64,000 nucleotides of DNA. Source: Alcaligenaceae bacterium. GTDB lineage: Bacteria; Pseudomonadota; Gammaproteobacteria; Burkholderiales; Burkholderiaceae_B. This document shows, piece after piece, positions 37,097 to 45,374 of the stretch. Made by a program: the position numbers and the translations under genes. Every line of letters starts with the position of its first letter. Within the stretch, counting starts at the first letter, position 1. A model generated the notes under the pieces. It ran no database searches. It saw only the letters and a list, made by a program, of their open reading frames with translations, and was not told the origin of the DNA. The stretch is from the NCBI GenBank assembly GCA_029263615.1, contig JAJUFT010000001.1, positions 23,388-87,387 of the forward strand. Reading direction: 5' to 3'.

Positions 37097-38356
37097 ATGG
37101 CGGCAGATTGTCCGACCAATATGATCGACCCTTCCAGCAGCGGATCGCATCTTCAGAACTACTGCATCGCCTTGCAGCCCATCTGCGACGCCGATCTCAA
37201 GCACGTGGCCGATGAGCTGCTCTATCGGGACAGCGCGAATGCGAGTTCCGCCAGCCTCACGGAAGCCCAGGCGGTGGAGGCCACGGCCCGCGTCTGCAAC
37301 ATTGCTTTCTACGAGATCGGCGCACGCCAGCTGGTGGGCGACCGCAAACTGTTTGTGAACGCGCCGCGCGAGTGGCTGTTGCAGCCCGAATTGTTGCCGC
37401 CGGAACCCGACCGTGTCGTGATCGAAGTGTTGGAAACCGTGGTTGGCGATGAACAGGTGCTGGCGAGCCTGCATCAGATTCGCGACATGGGGTTCCAGAT
37501 CGCGCTCGACGACTTCGTGTTGACGGAGGCCACGCGGCCGTTGCTGGATGTGGCCCACATCATCAAGGTCGATGCGCTGGAACCGCTGGATCCGGCCGCT
37601 GTCGACCTCTACCGTTCGCGCGGGTTGCGCCTCCTGGCCGAGAAAGTCGAAGACATGGAAAGCTTCGAACGGTTCAAATCGATGGGTTTTTCCCTGTTTC
37701 AGGGTTACTTCTACGCGCGCGCGCAAGTCCGCGATCAGGGCGCCGGTCATCGCAGCAACAACCATGCGGCCCTGGTTCATCTGCTGGTGGAACTGCAGCG
37801 CGGCGAACCGAAAATCCGCGACATCGAGCGGGTCATCGCGCAAGACGCATCACTCACCTTTCTGCTCCTGCGCTACGCCAACTCGGCCATGTTCCACTAT
37901 AAGGGTGCCATCAAGACACTCTTCCAGGCGCTACAGTTGCTGGGACTCAAACGGGCGGGCAGTCTTGCGCTGACGATGCTGCTCGCCAATCACGGCCCGG
38001 CCTGCATGCTAATGCTTTCCAGGGCCCTGACCCGCGCCGCCATGTGCGAGCGGCTGGCCGATGCCAAGGGCCTGGACGGCGACGTGGCGTTCTTCGTCGG
38101 GATTCTGTCCATGATGGGCGAGATGCTGGGCCAGTCGCTTCCCGAGCTGTTGCAGGAGCTCAAGCTGTCAAAGGAAATCGAACTCGCCGTGATGGAGCGC
38201 CAGGGTGAGCTGGGGCAGCTGCTTGAAGCCGTGGAAACGTTCGAGGCAGCGCGCATGGCTGGGTGGCCTCCCGAGCGCGTGGAGCGGTTCAATCGCACCT
38301 GGTTCCAGAGCCAGGTATGGTCCACCCAGATCCTGTCCATGATCGGCCAGGCGTGA
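37097..38356 (+). CDS. EAL-HDOD (YuxH-type) signalling protein
   Basis: A 419-aa cytoplasmic protein with an EAL-like domain (about 15-205) and a HDOD domain (about 215-400). The EAL motif reads ADELLYRD; catalytic loops are altered (ALDDF kept, but the VxETxxxxD and KxDxxxxD contexts are degenerate: VIEVLETVV, IIKVDALEP), so it probably binds rather than cleaves c-di-GMP. HDOD core: VIAQDASLTFLLLRYANSAMF. I use the ATG at 37097 after GAAAGGA; the track start at 36995 is upstream of the promoter-like region. Known relatives act in motility and biofilm signalling. Confidence 0.85.
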   Translation: MAADCPTNMIDPSSSGSHLQNYCIALQPICDADLKHVADELLYRDSANASSASLTEAQAVEATARVCNIAFYEIGARQLVGDRKLFVNAPREWLLQPELLPPEPDRVVIEVLETVVGDEQVLASLHQIRDMGFQIALDDFVLTEATRPLLDVAHIIKVDALEPLDPAAVDLYRSRGLRLLAEKVEDMESFERFKSMGFSLFQGYFYARAQVRDQGAGHRSNNHAALVHLLVELQRGEPKIRDIERVIAQDASLTFLLLRYANSAMFHYKGAIKTLFQALQLLGLKRAGSLALTMLLANHGPACMLMLSRALTRAAMCERLADAKGLDGDVAFFVGILSMMGEMLGQSLPELLQELKLSKEIELAVMERQGELGQLLEAVETFEAARMAGWPPERVERFNRTWFQSQVWSTQILSMIGQA

Positions 38357-38436
38357 GGGCTGCAGCGCAGCCTGCCCGACCGCGGTATGATCTTCGGATT
38401 TCATCCATGACGCGATAATGTAGAGGAGATAGGAAC

Positions 38437-39618
38437 ATGGAAGACGTCGTAATCGTTGCGGCCTGCCGTACCGCAATCGGTGATTTCGGGGGAGCGCTCA
38501 AGGACGTTCCGCCCACGGAGCTCGGGGCGACCGTCGTGCGAGCGGCCCTGGATCGTGCAGGGGTGGCGCCGGCCGACGTCAACCATGTGGTGTTCGGGCA
38601 GGTCATCAATACAGAACCGCGCGACATGTATCTGTCGCGTGTCGCGGCGCTGAATGCCGGCATTCCGGATCACGCCGTCGCCATGAACGTGAACCGTCTG
38701 TGCGGCTCTGGCTTGCAGGCCATCATCAGTGCTGCGCAATCCATCATGCTGGGTGATGCCCAGGTCGCCGTGGCGGGCGGCGCGGAAAACATGAGCCGCG
38801 CGCCCTATATGGCTCCCGCCCAGCGCTGGGGCGCCCGCATGGGCGACGCCGTGATGGTCGACATGATGACCGGAGCGCTGTCCGACCCGCTGGAACGCGT
38901 CCACATGGGCGTGACGGCCGAAAACGTTGCCAAACGGTATGGCATCAGCCGCGCCGACCAGGACGCCCTGGCCCTGTCTTCGCACAACCGCGCCGAAAAC
39001 GCCATCCGCAACGGCTATTTCCGCTCGCAGATCGTGCCGATCGTGCAGAAGACGCGCAAGGGCGAAGTGGTCTTCGATACCGACGAGCACGTGCGCATGG
39101 GCGCGACGGCCGACAACTTCTCCGGCCTGAAGCCCGTCTTCGTGAAGGAAGATGGCACGGTCACTGCAGGGAATGCCTCCAGCATCAACGATGGCGCTTC
39201 CGCCGTGTTGCTCATGAGTGCCAGCCAGGCGCAGCAGCGTGGCATCAAGCCGATGGCGCGACTTGTGGCCTACGCCCATGCGGGGGTCGAACCGCTGTAT
39301 ATGGGCATCGGCCCGGTCCCCGCCACCCGCATGGTGCTCGAGCGGGCCGGCATCCGTGCCGATCAGCTCGACGTGATCGAATCCAATGAAGCCTTCGCCG
39401 CGCAGGCCTGCGCAGTCATCAAGGAACTGGGACTGGATCCTGCGAAGGTCAACCCCAACGGCAGTGGGATCAGTCTGGGCCATCCCATCGGAGCCACGGG
39501 CGCCATCATCACGACGAAGGCGCTCCACGAGCTCGAGCGCGTGCAGGGCCGCTACGCCCTGGTGACCATGTGCATTGGCGGCGGTCAGGGCATTGCGGCG
39601 ATTTTCGAGCGTGTCTGA
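38437..39618 (+). CDS. Acetyl-CoA C-acetyltransferase (thiolase)
   Basis: Biosynthetic-type thiolase of 393 aa that condenses two acyl-CoA units or cleaves 3-ketoacyl-CoA. Active-site Cys in NVNRLCGSGLQAI, the NEAFAAQA loop, GHPIGATGA with the catalytic His and the second Cys in MCIGGGQG. AGGAGATAGG precedes the ATG. No PHB or beta-oxidation genes adjoin, so phaA, atoB and bktB roles cannot be separated; the gene immediately downstream overlaps it by 8 bp and encodes a spermidine-synthase-like protein. TATGAT near 38390 may be the -10 box. Confidence 0.93.
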   Translation: MEDVVIVAACRTAIGDFGGALKDVPPTELGATVVRAALDRAGVAPADVNHVVFGQVINTEPRDMYLSRVAALNAGIPDHAVAMNVNRLCGSGLQAIISAAQSIMLGDAQVAVAGGAENMSRAPYMAPAQRWGARMGDAVMVDMMTGALSDPLERVHMGVTAENVAKRYGISRADQDALALSSHNRAENAIRNGYFRSQIVPIVQKTRKGEVVFDTDEHVRMGATADNFSGLKPVFVKEDGTVTAGNASSINDGASAVLLMSASQAQQRGIKPMARLVAYAHAGVEPLYMGIGPVPATRMVLERAGIRADQLDVIESNEAFAAQACAVIKELGLDPAKVNPNGSGISLGHPIGATGAIITTKALHELERVQGRYALVTMCIGGGQGIAAIFERV

Positions 39619-40402
39619 ATCTGCACGGCATGGCGGGCAGTACGTGCCCTGGGAAGACGACGAGCCAACGATCTCCGAGGCTTCCGGCATCCGCTACCTG
39701 CATTTCGGTTCGGAATGGGTGCAGGGCGCCATGCGCCTGCGCCGTCCGAACGACCTGGTCATCGCCTACACTCAGCAGATGATGGCCTGGCTTCTGCTCC
39801 TGGACCCGGACACCGACACCGAGGTCGGCATTCTGGGCCTGGGCGCAGGCGCCTTGCTGCGCTTCACCCTGCGCAACACCCCTGCGCAGATCACGACGGT
39901 CGAGTGGAACCCGATGGTGACGGCGGTGTGCCGAGCCCACTTCCGGCTTCCCGACTCGCCCCGCTCGGTGATTCACCACGAAGATGCGGCCGAGTGGGTC
40001 AAATGGCCCGAGAATATCGGACGCCATTCTGCCCTGATGGTCGATCTGTACGATGCAGAGGCCGAAGGGCCGGTGCGCGGCTCGCTCGAGTTCTATCAGG
40101 ATTGCGCCCGCGCGCTGGGCGAGACCGGCGTCATCACGGTGAATCTGTTCGGCAACCACCCGAGCTTCGAGCCCAACCTCCAGGCATTGCGGGCGGCCTT
40201 CCCTCAGGGGGTGCTGGTCCTGCCGGAAGTCGACGCCGGCAATCGCGTGGCCCTGGGCGTGAAGGGCAGGCTCTTCGACCTTTCCGTGGGCCGTTTTCTC
40301 GAACGCGCCGAACGGGTGGAACGCCAATATCGCCTGCCGGCCCTGCGCTGGGCACGCGACATCCTGCAGCAGCTTCAGGAAGGCGCCGCTCCCCGCGACT
40401 GA
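39611..40402 (+). CDS. Spermidine synthase-like methyltransferase-fold protein
   Basis: A Rossmann-fold protein of the spermidine synthase superfamily, 263 aa from the GTG at 39611, which overlaps the thiolase stop (the track's TTG at 39575 lies deeper inside it). SAM-fold landmarks: GILGLGAGALLRFTLR (motif I), TTVEWNPMVTAVC with the acidic end of strand 2, IHHEDAAEWV, and MVDLYDAEAEGP. The usual gate and propylamine-binding residues of true SpeE are not evident, so I do not call it a polyamine enzyme. Its coupling to a thiolase is unexplained. Confidence 0.75.
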   Translation: MSESARHGGQYVPWEDDEPTISEASGIRYLHFGSEWVQGAMRLRRPNDLVIAYTQQMMAWLLLLDPDTDTEVGILGLGAGALLRFTLRNTPAQITTVEWNPMVTAVCRAHFRLPDSPRSVIHHEDAAEWVKWPENIGRHSALMVDLYDAEAEGPVRGSLEFYQDCARALGETGVITVNLFGNHPSFEPNLQALRAAFPQGVLVLPEVDAGNRVALGVKGRLFDLSVGRFLERAERVERQYRLPALRWARDILQQLQEGAAPRD

Positions 40403-40592
40403 CCCGCCGACCGACGCCCCGCCCGATGGCGTCGTGCCCGGCGGGCGCCCGAATCCGACGGGTAGTTCGGGCAGTGGCAGTGTTCCGGTTTCCCTGCACG
40501 GGATTTCCCCGGAGACAAGCCCCTGGTTCTCAAATACACTTACGCGCTATCGTGGCATATTGCAGCCAGAAACCTTTGCCAAGGAGCCTTTC

Positions 40593-41561
40593 ATGCAGTC
40601 GAGAATCCCTTTCCGTACCCTGGCCGCCGGTCTGCTTGCAGCCGGTCTGATCGCTCATGCTCCGGCCAGGGCGCAATCCGTCGCGGTGACGTCCATCGTT
40701 GAACATCCGGCGCTCGATTCCGTCCGGGATGGCGTGAAGCAGGCCCTGGCCGACGCAGGCTACACGGAAGAGAAGGGTCTGAAATGGCAGTATCAGACGG
40801 CCCAGGGCAATACCGCCATCGCCGCACAGATCGCACGCAAGTTCGTGGGTGACCGTCCTGACGCCATCGTGGCCATTGCCACACCGTCCGCTCAGGCGGT
40901 GGTCGCGGCAACCAAAGACATCCCCGTCGTGTATTCCGCTGTCACGGATCCCGTCGCGGCCCAGCTGGTGCCGTCGCTGGAAGCCTCCGGCACGAATGTC
41001 ACGGGCGTGTCCGACCGTCTCTCCCTCGAGCGTCAGATCGAACTCATCAAGAAGGTCGTGCCCGACGCCAAGCGCATCGGCATGGTCTACAACCCCGGCG
41101 AGGCCAATTCGGTCGTGGTCGTCAAGGCCATGCGTGAACTGCTGGCTGCCCAGGACATGACGCTCGTGGAGGCTACCGCGCCGCGCACGGTGGACGTCGG
41201 TGCTGCGGCACGTAGTCTGGTGGGCAAGGTGGACGCCATCTACACGAACACCGACAACAACGTGGTCTCCGCCTATGAAGCCCTGGTGAAGGTGGGGATC
41301 GACGCCAAGGTGCCGCTCATTGCGTCGGATACCGACAGTGTCGTCCGTGGGGCCATCGCCGCCGTCGGCATCAACTATTACGATCTGGGTGTCCAGACCG
41401 GCGAGATGGTGGTTCGCATTCTCAAGGGCGAAAAGCCCGGCGACATTCCGTCCGAGTCCAGTGAAAAGCTCGAGCTCTTCGTGAATCCGGGCGCAGCCCA
41501 GAAACAGGGCGTCAAGCTTGACGAAGCCTTCATCAAGTCGGCCACCAAGGTCGTCGAGTAA
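40593..41561 (+). CDS. ABC transporter substrate-binding protein (TrpX-like)
   Basis: Periplasmic receptor of the ABC_sub_bind (TrpX/YtfQ-like two-lobe) family, 322 aa. Signal peptide FRTLAAGLLAAGLIAHAPARA then VAVTSIVEHPALDSVRDGVKQALADAGY, IAIATPSAQAVVAATKDIPVVYSAVTDPVAAQLV and KRIGMVYNPGEANS. AAGGAG lies six bases before the ATG at 40593; the track start at 40434 is not needed. First gene of a three-gene importer with permease and ATPase behind it. Streptococcal relatives are linked to tryptophan, but the ligand here is unknown. Confidence 0.87.
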   Translation: MQSRIPFRTLAAGLLAAGLIAHAPARAQSVAVTSIVEHPALDSVRDGVKQALADAGYTEEKGLKWQYQTAQGNTAIAAQIARKFVGDRPDAIVAIATPSAQAVVAATKDIPVVYSAVTDPVAAQLVPSLEASGTNVTGVSDRLSLERQIELIKKVVPDAKRIGMVYNPGEANSVVVVKAMRELLAAQDMTLVEATAPRTVDVGAAARSLVGKVDAIYTNTDNNVVSAYEALVKVGIDAKVPLIASDTDSVVRGAIAAVGINYYDLGVQTGEMVVRILKGEKPGDIPSESSEKLELFVNPGAAQKQGVKLDEAFIKSATKVVE

Positions 41562-41573
41562 TAAGCCGACTGT

Positions 41574-42464
41574 ATGTCAATTTATGCATTGTGGGGCGCA
41601 CTGGAGATCGGCCTGATATTCGGGCTGGTCGCTCTGGGTGTGCTGATCTCCTTTCGCATCCTGCGTTTTCCCGACCTCACCGTGGACGGGAGCTTTCCCC
41701 TTGGCGGTGCGACGGCTGCCACCCTGATCAGCGTGGGCGTGGATCCCTTCCTCGCCACGCTGGGGGCGGTGGCCGCCGGCGCCGTGGCGGGCATGATCAC
41801 CGGGTGGCTGAACGTCAAGCTGCGCATCATGGACCTGCTCGCCAGCATCCTGATGATGATCGCGCTGTATTCCATCAATCTGCGCGTCATGGGCGGGCCC
41901 AACGTCCCGCTCATCATGGAGCCCACGGTCTTCAACGTGCTTCAGCCCGACGGCATGAACGACTACATTTTCCGTCCCTTGCTGCTGGTGGGGCTGCTGA
42001 TCGTGGTCAAACTGCTGCTCGATTGGTACTTCGCCACCCAGACGGGCCTGGCGATGCGGGCCACCGGCTCCAACCCGCGCATGGCGCGCGCCCAGGGCGT
42101 GGCAACCGGGTGGCAGGTCCTGGCCGGCATGGCCTTGTCGAACGCCTTGTGCGCCCTCGCTGGCGCACTGTTCGCCCAGTCTCAGGGTGGGGCCGACATC
42201 TCCATGGGGATCGGCACCATCGTGATCGGCCTGGCGGCCGTCATCATTGGTGAGAGCATCATGCCCTCGCGCCGGTTCTTCATCATCACGCTGGCCGTCA
42301 TCATCGGCGCGGTGCTGTATCGCTTCTTCGTGGCCCTGGCGCTGAATGCCGACTTCATCGGCCTGCACGCCCAGGATCTCAACCTCGTGACGGCACTGCT
42401 GGTGACGTTCGCGCTGGTCATGCCCATGATCAAACAGCGTCTACGCGGCAAGAAGGGGGGCTGA
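41574..42464 (+). CDS. ABC transporter permease (TrpY-like)
   Basis: Inner-membrane permease of the branched-chain amino-acid/simple sugar (LivH/RbsC) superfamily, 296 aa with about 8-9 hydrophobic segments. FRILRFPDLTVDGSFPLGGATAATLI near the N terminus and MRATGSNPRMARAQGVATGWQVLAGMALSNALCALAGALFAQSQGGADISMGIGTIVIGLAAVIIGE are diagnostic of the family used by TrpX-type receptors. It begins 12 bp after the receptor gene and is followed after 2 bp by the ATPase gene. Confidence 0.9.
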   Translation: MSIYALWGALEIGLIFGLVALGVLISFRILRFPDLTVDGSFPLGGATAATLISVGVDPFLATLGAVAAGAVAGMITGWLNVKLRIMDLLASILMMIALYSINLRVMGGPNVPLIMEPTVFNVLQPDGMNDYIFRPLLLVGLLIVVKLLLDWYFATQTGLAMRATGSNPRMARAQGVATGWQVLAGMALSNALCALAGALFAQSQGGADISMGIGTIVIGLAAVIIGESIMPSRRFFIITLAVIIGAVLYRFFVALALNADFIGLHAQDLNLVTALLVTFALVMPMIKQRLRGKKGG

Positions 42465-42466
42465 CC

Positions 42467-43261
42467 ATGTTGAAGGCCGACAATCTCCACATCACGTTCA
42501 ACCCGGGTACGCCCATCGAAACCCGGGCGCTGCGCGGGCTTTCGCTGCACATCCCGCCCGGGCAGTTCGTCACCGTCATTGGCTCCAACGGGGCCGGCAA
42601 GTCGACGTTTCTGAACGCGGTATCGGGTGATCTTTCCGTCGATTCCGGCAGCATTGTCATCAATGGGCAGGACGTCACGCGTCAGCCGGTCTGGGAACGG
42701 GCCAGGCAGGTGGCGCGGGTGTTCCAGGACCCCATGGCGGGCACTTGCGAAGACCTCACCATTGAAGAAAACATGGCCCTGGCTCACGCCCGTGGGCAGC
42801 GCCGGGGGCTGAGCAAGGCCGTGAAGGCCGCCATGCGTGAAGACTTCCGTGCGCGGCTGGCCACCCTCGGTCTGGGGCTGGAAAATCGTCTCACGGACCG
42901 CATCGGCCTGCTCTCGGGCGGGCAGCGGCAGGCCGTCAGTCTGTTGATGGCGGCCCTGCAGCCCTCGCGCATTCTGCTGCTCGACGAGCACACGGCGGCC
43001 CTGGACCCCCGTACCGCCGATTTCGTTCTGCAGCAGACGGTCCGTATCGTGGCGGAGAACCAGCTCACCACCATGATGGTGACCCACAGCATGCGTCAGG
43101 CGCTGGATGTCGGCGAACGGACCATCATGCTGCATCAGGGTCAGGTGGTGCTCGACGTGGCTGGCGACGAACGTCGTGGCATGGAAGTCGAGGATCTGCT
43201 GCACATGTTCGAACGCGTGCGTGGCGAAAAACTCGCCGACGACGCGCTGCTGCTGAGCTGA
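42467..43261 (+). CDS. ABC transporter ATP-binding protein (TrpZ-like)
   Basis: Cytoplasmic ATPase of the same importer, 264 aa. Walker A GSNGAGKST, Q-loop VARVFQDPMAGTCEDLTIEENMALA, signature LLSGGQRQAVSLLMAALQP and H-loop MMVTHSMRQAL are all intact. Walker B continues as LLLDEHTAALDP, with His replacing the usual Pro after the catalytic Glu; this is normal for this subfamily. It ends the operon; a long hairpin followed by CCCTTTG lies 12 bases downstream. Confidence 0.92.
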   Translation: MLKADNLHITFNPGTPIETRALRGLSLHIPPGQFVTVIGSNGAGKSTFLNAVSGDLSVDSGSIVINGQDVTRQPVWERARQVARVFQDPMAGTCEDLTIEENMALAHARGQRRGLSKAVKAAMREDFRARLATLGLGLENRLTDRIGLLSGGQRQAVSLLMAALQPSRILLLDEHTAALDPRTADFVLQQTVRIVAENQLTTMMVTHSMRQALDVGERTIMLHQGQVVLDVAGDERRGMEVEDLLHMFERVRGEKLADDALLLS

Positions 43262-43273
43262 GAAGCCGAGATT

Positions 43274-43323
43274 GACGCGCGTGGAGGCCGGGCCAGTCTG
43301 ACCCGCTCCCGCGCGTCCCCTTT
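43274..43323 (+). terminator. Terminator hairpin after the TrpXYZ-like operon
   Basis: GACGCGCGtGGAG pairs with CTCCCGCGCGTC (one bulged T), with an inner CGGG/CCCG stem, then CCCTTT. The stem is long and the T tract short. It probably terminates the ABC operon before the promoter of the clsB operon. Confidence 0.6.
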
Positions 43324-43361
43324 GCCGGAAAAACCCAAGGACCGCCATTGGCATGGGGTTT

Positions 43362-43390
43362 GCTGTGACATGCGCTGTTACGGTCACAGC
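43362..43390 (+). promoter_or_regulatory. Inverted repeat GCTGTGAC-N13-GTCACAGC before ybhP
   Basis: A perfect 8-bp inverted repeat ends eight bases before the first ATG of the ybhP-clsB-ybhN operon. A further GCTGT copy lies inside the loop (43374 on). No Shine-Dalgarno sequence is present, so the dyad could be an operator, or an mRNA hairpin next to the start codon. Confidence 0.45.
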
Positions 43391-43398
43391 CCATTCGC

Positions 43399-44169
43399 AT
43401 GCGTACGGAAACCCCCCAGAATACTCTGCGCATATTGACGGTGAATGCTCACAAGGGCTTCACCTTTTTCAATCGCCGCTTCATCCTGCACGAACTGCGT
43501 GATGCCATTCGCGCCACGCACGCCGACATCGTTTTTCTGCAGGAAGTGCTCGGCGCGCATCATCGGCATGCCCGCCGCCTGGCGCGCTGGCCGACGCTCA
43601 GTCAATATGAATTCCTGGCAGACACGATCTGGCCGGAATTCGCCTATGGCCGCAACGCCGTCTATCCCCATGGTCATCACGGCAATGCGCTGCTCTCCAA
43701 ATTTCCCATCGCGTCCTACGACAACATCGATGTGTCCGTCGGCAAGCAGGAGCGGCGCGGCCTGCTTCACTGCGTGCTCAGGCCGCCCACGCTGGGGTTC
43801 GATCTCCACGCCATCTGCGTGCATCTGGGCCTGAAAGAGTCGCAGCGGCAGCCGCAGATCGACTCGCTGTGTGCCCTCATTGAAGAAAAGGTCCCCCGCG
43901 AAGCGCCCTTGTTCGTGGCAGGAGATTTCAACGACTGGCGCCTGCGCGCCCAGAAAAAGCTCGAGCGCTGCGCGGGCCTCAAGGAAATTCATTACGAAGG
44001 GCAGGGCCGGTTGGCCAGGACGTTTCCTGCCACGCTTCCTCTGTTTCACCTGGACCGCATCTATGTGCGCAATGTGCACCAGTGCAGGCCCATCCCGCTG
44101 TCCAGGCACCCTTGGGCGAAATTGTCTGATCATGCGCCACTTGCCGCAGAGGTATCGATATGCCTGTGA
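43399..44169 (+). CDS. ybhP: Endonuclease/exonuclease/phosphatase family protein YbhP
   Basis: A 256-aa EEP-fold (DNase I-like) phosphodiesterase. Motifs: LRILTVNAHKGF, IVFLQEVLG (metal Glu), GHHGNALLSKFPI, DFNDWR and SDHAPLAAEV. E. coli has the same gene (253 aa) at the head of ybhP-clsB-ybhN, where its substrate is not well defined; a role in phospholipid headgroup or signal hydrolysis is inference. Its stop overlaps clsB by 10 bp. No ribosome site is visible before the ATG. Confidence 0.88.
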   Translation: MRTETPQNTLRILTVNAHKGFTFFNRRFILHELRDAIRATHADIVFLQEVLGAHHRHARRLARWPTLSQYEFLADTIWPEFAYGRNAVYPHGHHGNALLSKFPIASYDNIDVSVGKQERRGLLHCVLRPPTLGFDLHAICVHLGLKESQRQPQIDSLCALIEEKVPREAPLFVAGDFNDWRLRAQKKLERCAGLKEIHYEGQGRLARTFPATLPLFHLDRIYVRNVHQCRPIPLSRHPWAKLSDHAPLAAEVSICL

Positions 44170-45374
44170 AATGGACGGAAGGCAACGCGTTCGAATTGCT
44201 CGAGAACGGCGAGGAGTTTTTCCCCGCCGTATTCGAGGCCATTGCCGCCGCACAACGCAGCGTCGTCATCGAGACTTTCATCATCTTTGACGATGAGGTC
44301 GGCAGGGGCTTGCAGGAGGCCGTGGTGGACGCCGCGCGTCGCGGGGTTCAGGTGGACATCACGGTGGACGGTTACGGCACGGCCGATCTGCCGGATAGCT
44401 ATATTCAGTCGCTGACGGAAGCTGGGGTGAGGCTGCACCTGTTCGACCCGCAACCCAAGCGGCTGGGCTTTCGCACCAACCTGTTTCGCCGTCTGCACCG
44501 GAAGATCGTGCTCGTTGACGGAGAACTGGCGTTTGTGGGCGGAATCAATTTCGGTGCCGACCATCTGATTCGCACGGGTCCCCAGGCCAAACAGGACTAC
44601 GCTGTGGCGATCCGGGGGCCGGTCGTCGCGGACATCGAAGCCGACGCGCTGAAGCTGCTTTCGGCGTCGAACCTGGGGCGCTCGATCTGGCGCCGACTGA
44701 AGTGGCGTCGCCGCCCCAAGCAGGAAACGCCGGGTGGCATCGTCGCGGCCTGGGTGGCGCGTGACAACGATGAACACACCGATGACATCGAGCATCATTA
44801 TCGGTTCGTGATTCGTGCAGCCCAGAAGCAGGTCACCATCGCCAATGCGTACTTCTTTCCGGGGTACAAGCTGCTCAGGGACCTGCGCCGAGCCGCCAAG
44901 CGGGGCGTGGATGTCCGCCTGATCTTGCAGGGTGAGCCGGACATGCCCTGGGTGCGTTCCGCGGCCACGCTGCTCTACGACTACCTTCTGTCGGGTGGCG
45001 TGAAGATCTACGAATACTGCGAGCGCCCCTTTCACGGCAAGGTGGCCACCGTGGACGGTCAATGGGCCACTGTCGGCTCGAGCAACCTGGATCCCTTGAG
45101 TCTGGCGCTCAACCTGGAAGGGAATGTGATGATCCGCGATGCCGAATTCGCGGCCTGCCTGCAGGAGAAGCTCGATACACTCGTCGACAGCCAATGCCAG
45201 CTCATGGAGCGGGGCAGTCGGCCGCGACGCCGCCTGCAGCGCATGCTCGTCGGGGTGTTCGTCTTCCACTTCCTGAGGCGTTTTCCGGCCTGGGCCGGGC
45301 GCTTTCCGGCCCGGCAGCCGCGGCTCACCAGCGTGGCCGCAGACGTTGACGAGTTGCACGAGGTCAAGTCATGA
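44160..45374 (+). CDS. clsB: Cardiolipin synthase B
   Basis: Phospholipase D-type enzyme of the inner membrane that makes cardiolipin from phosphatidylglycerol (and, in E. coli, can make PG from PE plus glycerol). Two HKD motifs are intact: HRKIVLVDGELAFVGGINF and HGKVATVDGQWATVGSSNLDP. Length 404 aa (E. coli ClsB 413 aa) with no N-terminal membrane helices, which sets ClsB apart from ClsA. It overlaps ybhP by 10 bp and the ybhN gene by ATGA, so the three are coupled. Confidence 0.93.
   Translation: MPVKWTEGNAFELLENGEEFFPAVFEAIAAAQRSVVIETFIIFDDEVGRGLQEAVVDAARRGVQVDITVDGYGTADLPDSYIQSLTEAGVRLHLFDPQPKRLGFRTNLFRRLHRKIVLVDGELAFVGGINFGADHLIRTGPQAKQDYAVAIRGPVVADIEADALKLLSASNLGRSIWRRLKWRRRPKQETPGGIVAAWVARDNDEHTDDIEHHYRFVIRAAQKQVTIANAYFFPGYKLLRDLRRAAKRGVDVRLILQGEPDMPWVRSAATLLYDYLLSGGVKIYEYCERPFHGKVATVDGQWATVGSSNLDPLSLALNLEGNVMIRDAEFAACLQEKLDTLVDSQCQLMERGSRPRRRLQRMLVGVFVFHFLRRFPAWAGRFPARQPRLTSVAADVDELHEVKS

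Noticed and set aside
43362-43390. A CRP site from TGTGA...TCACA
   Set aside because: The half-sites are about 15 bp apart, not the 6 bp of CRP; kept only as an unassigned palindrome.
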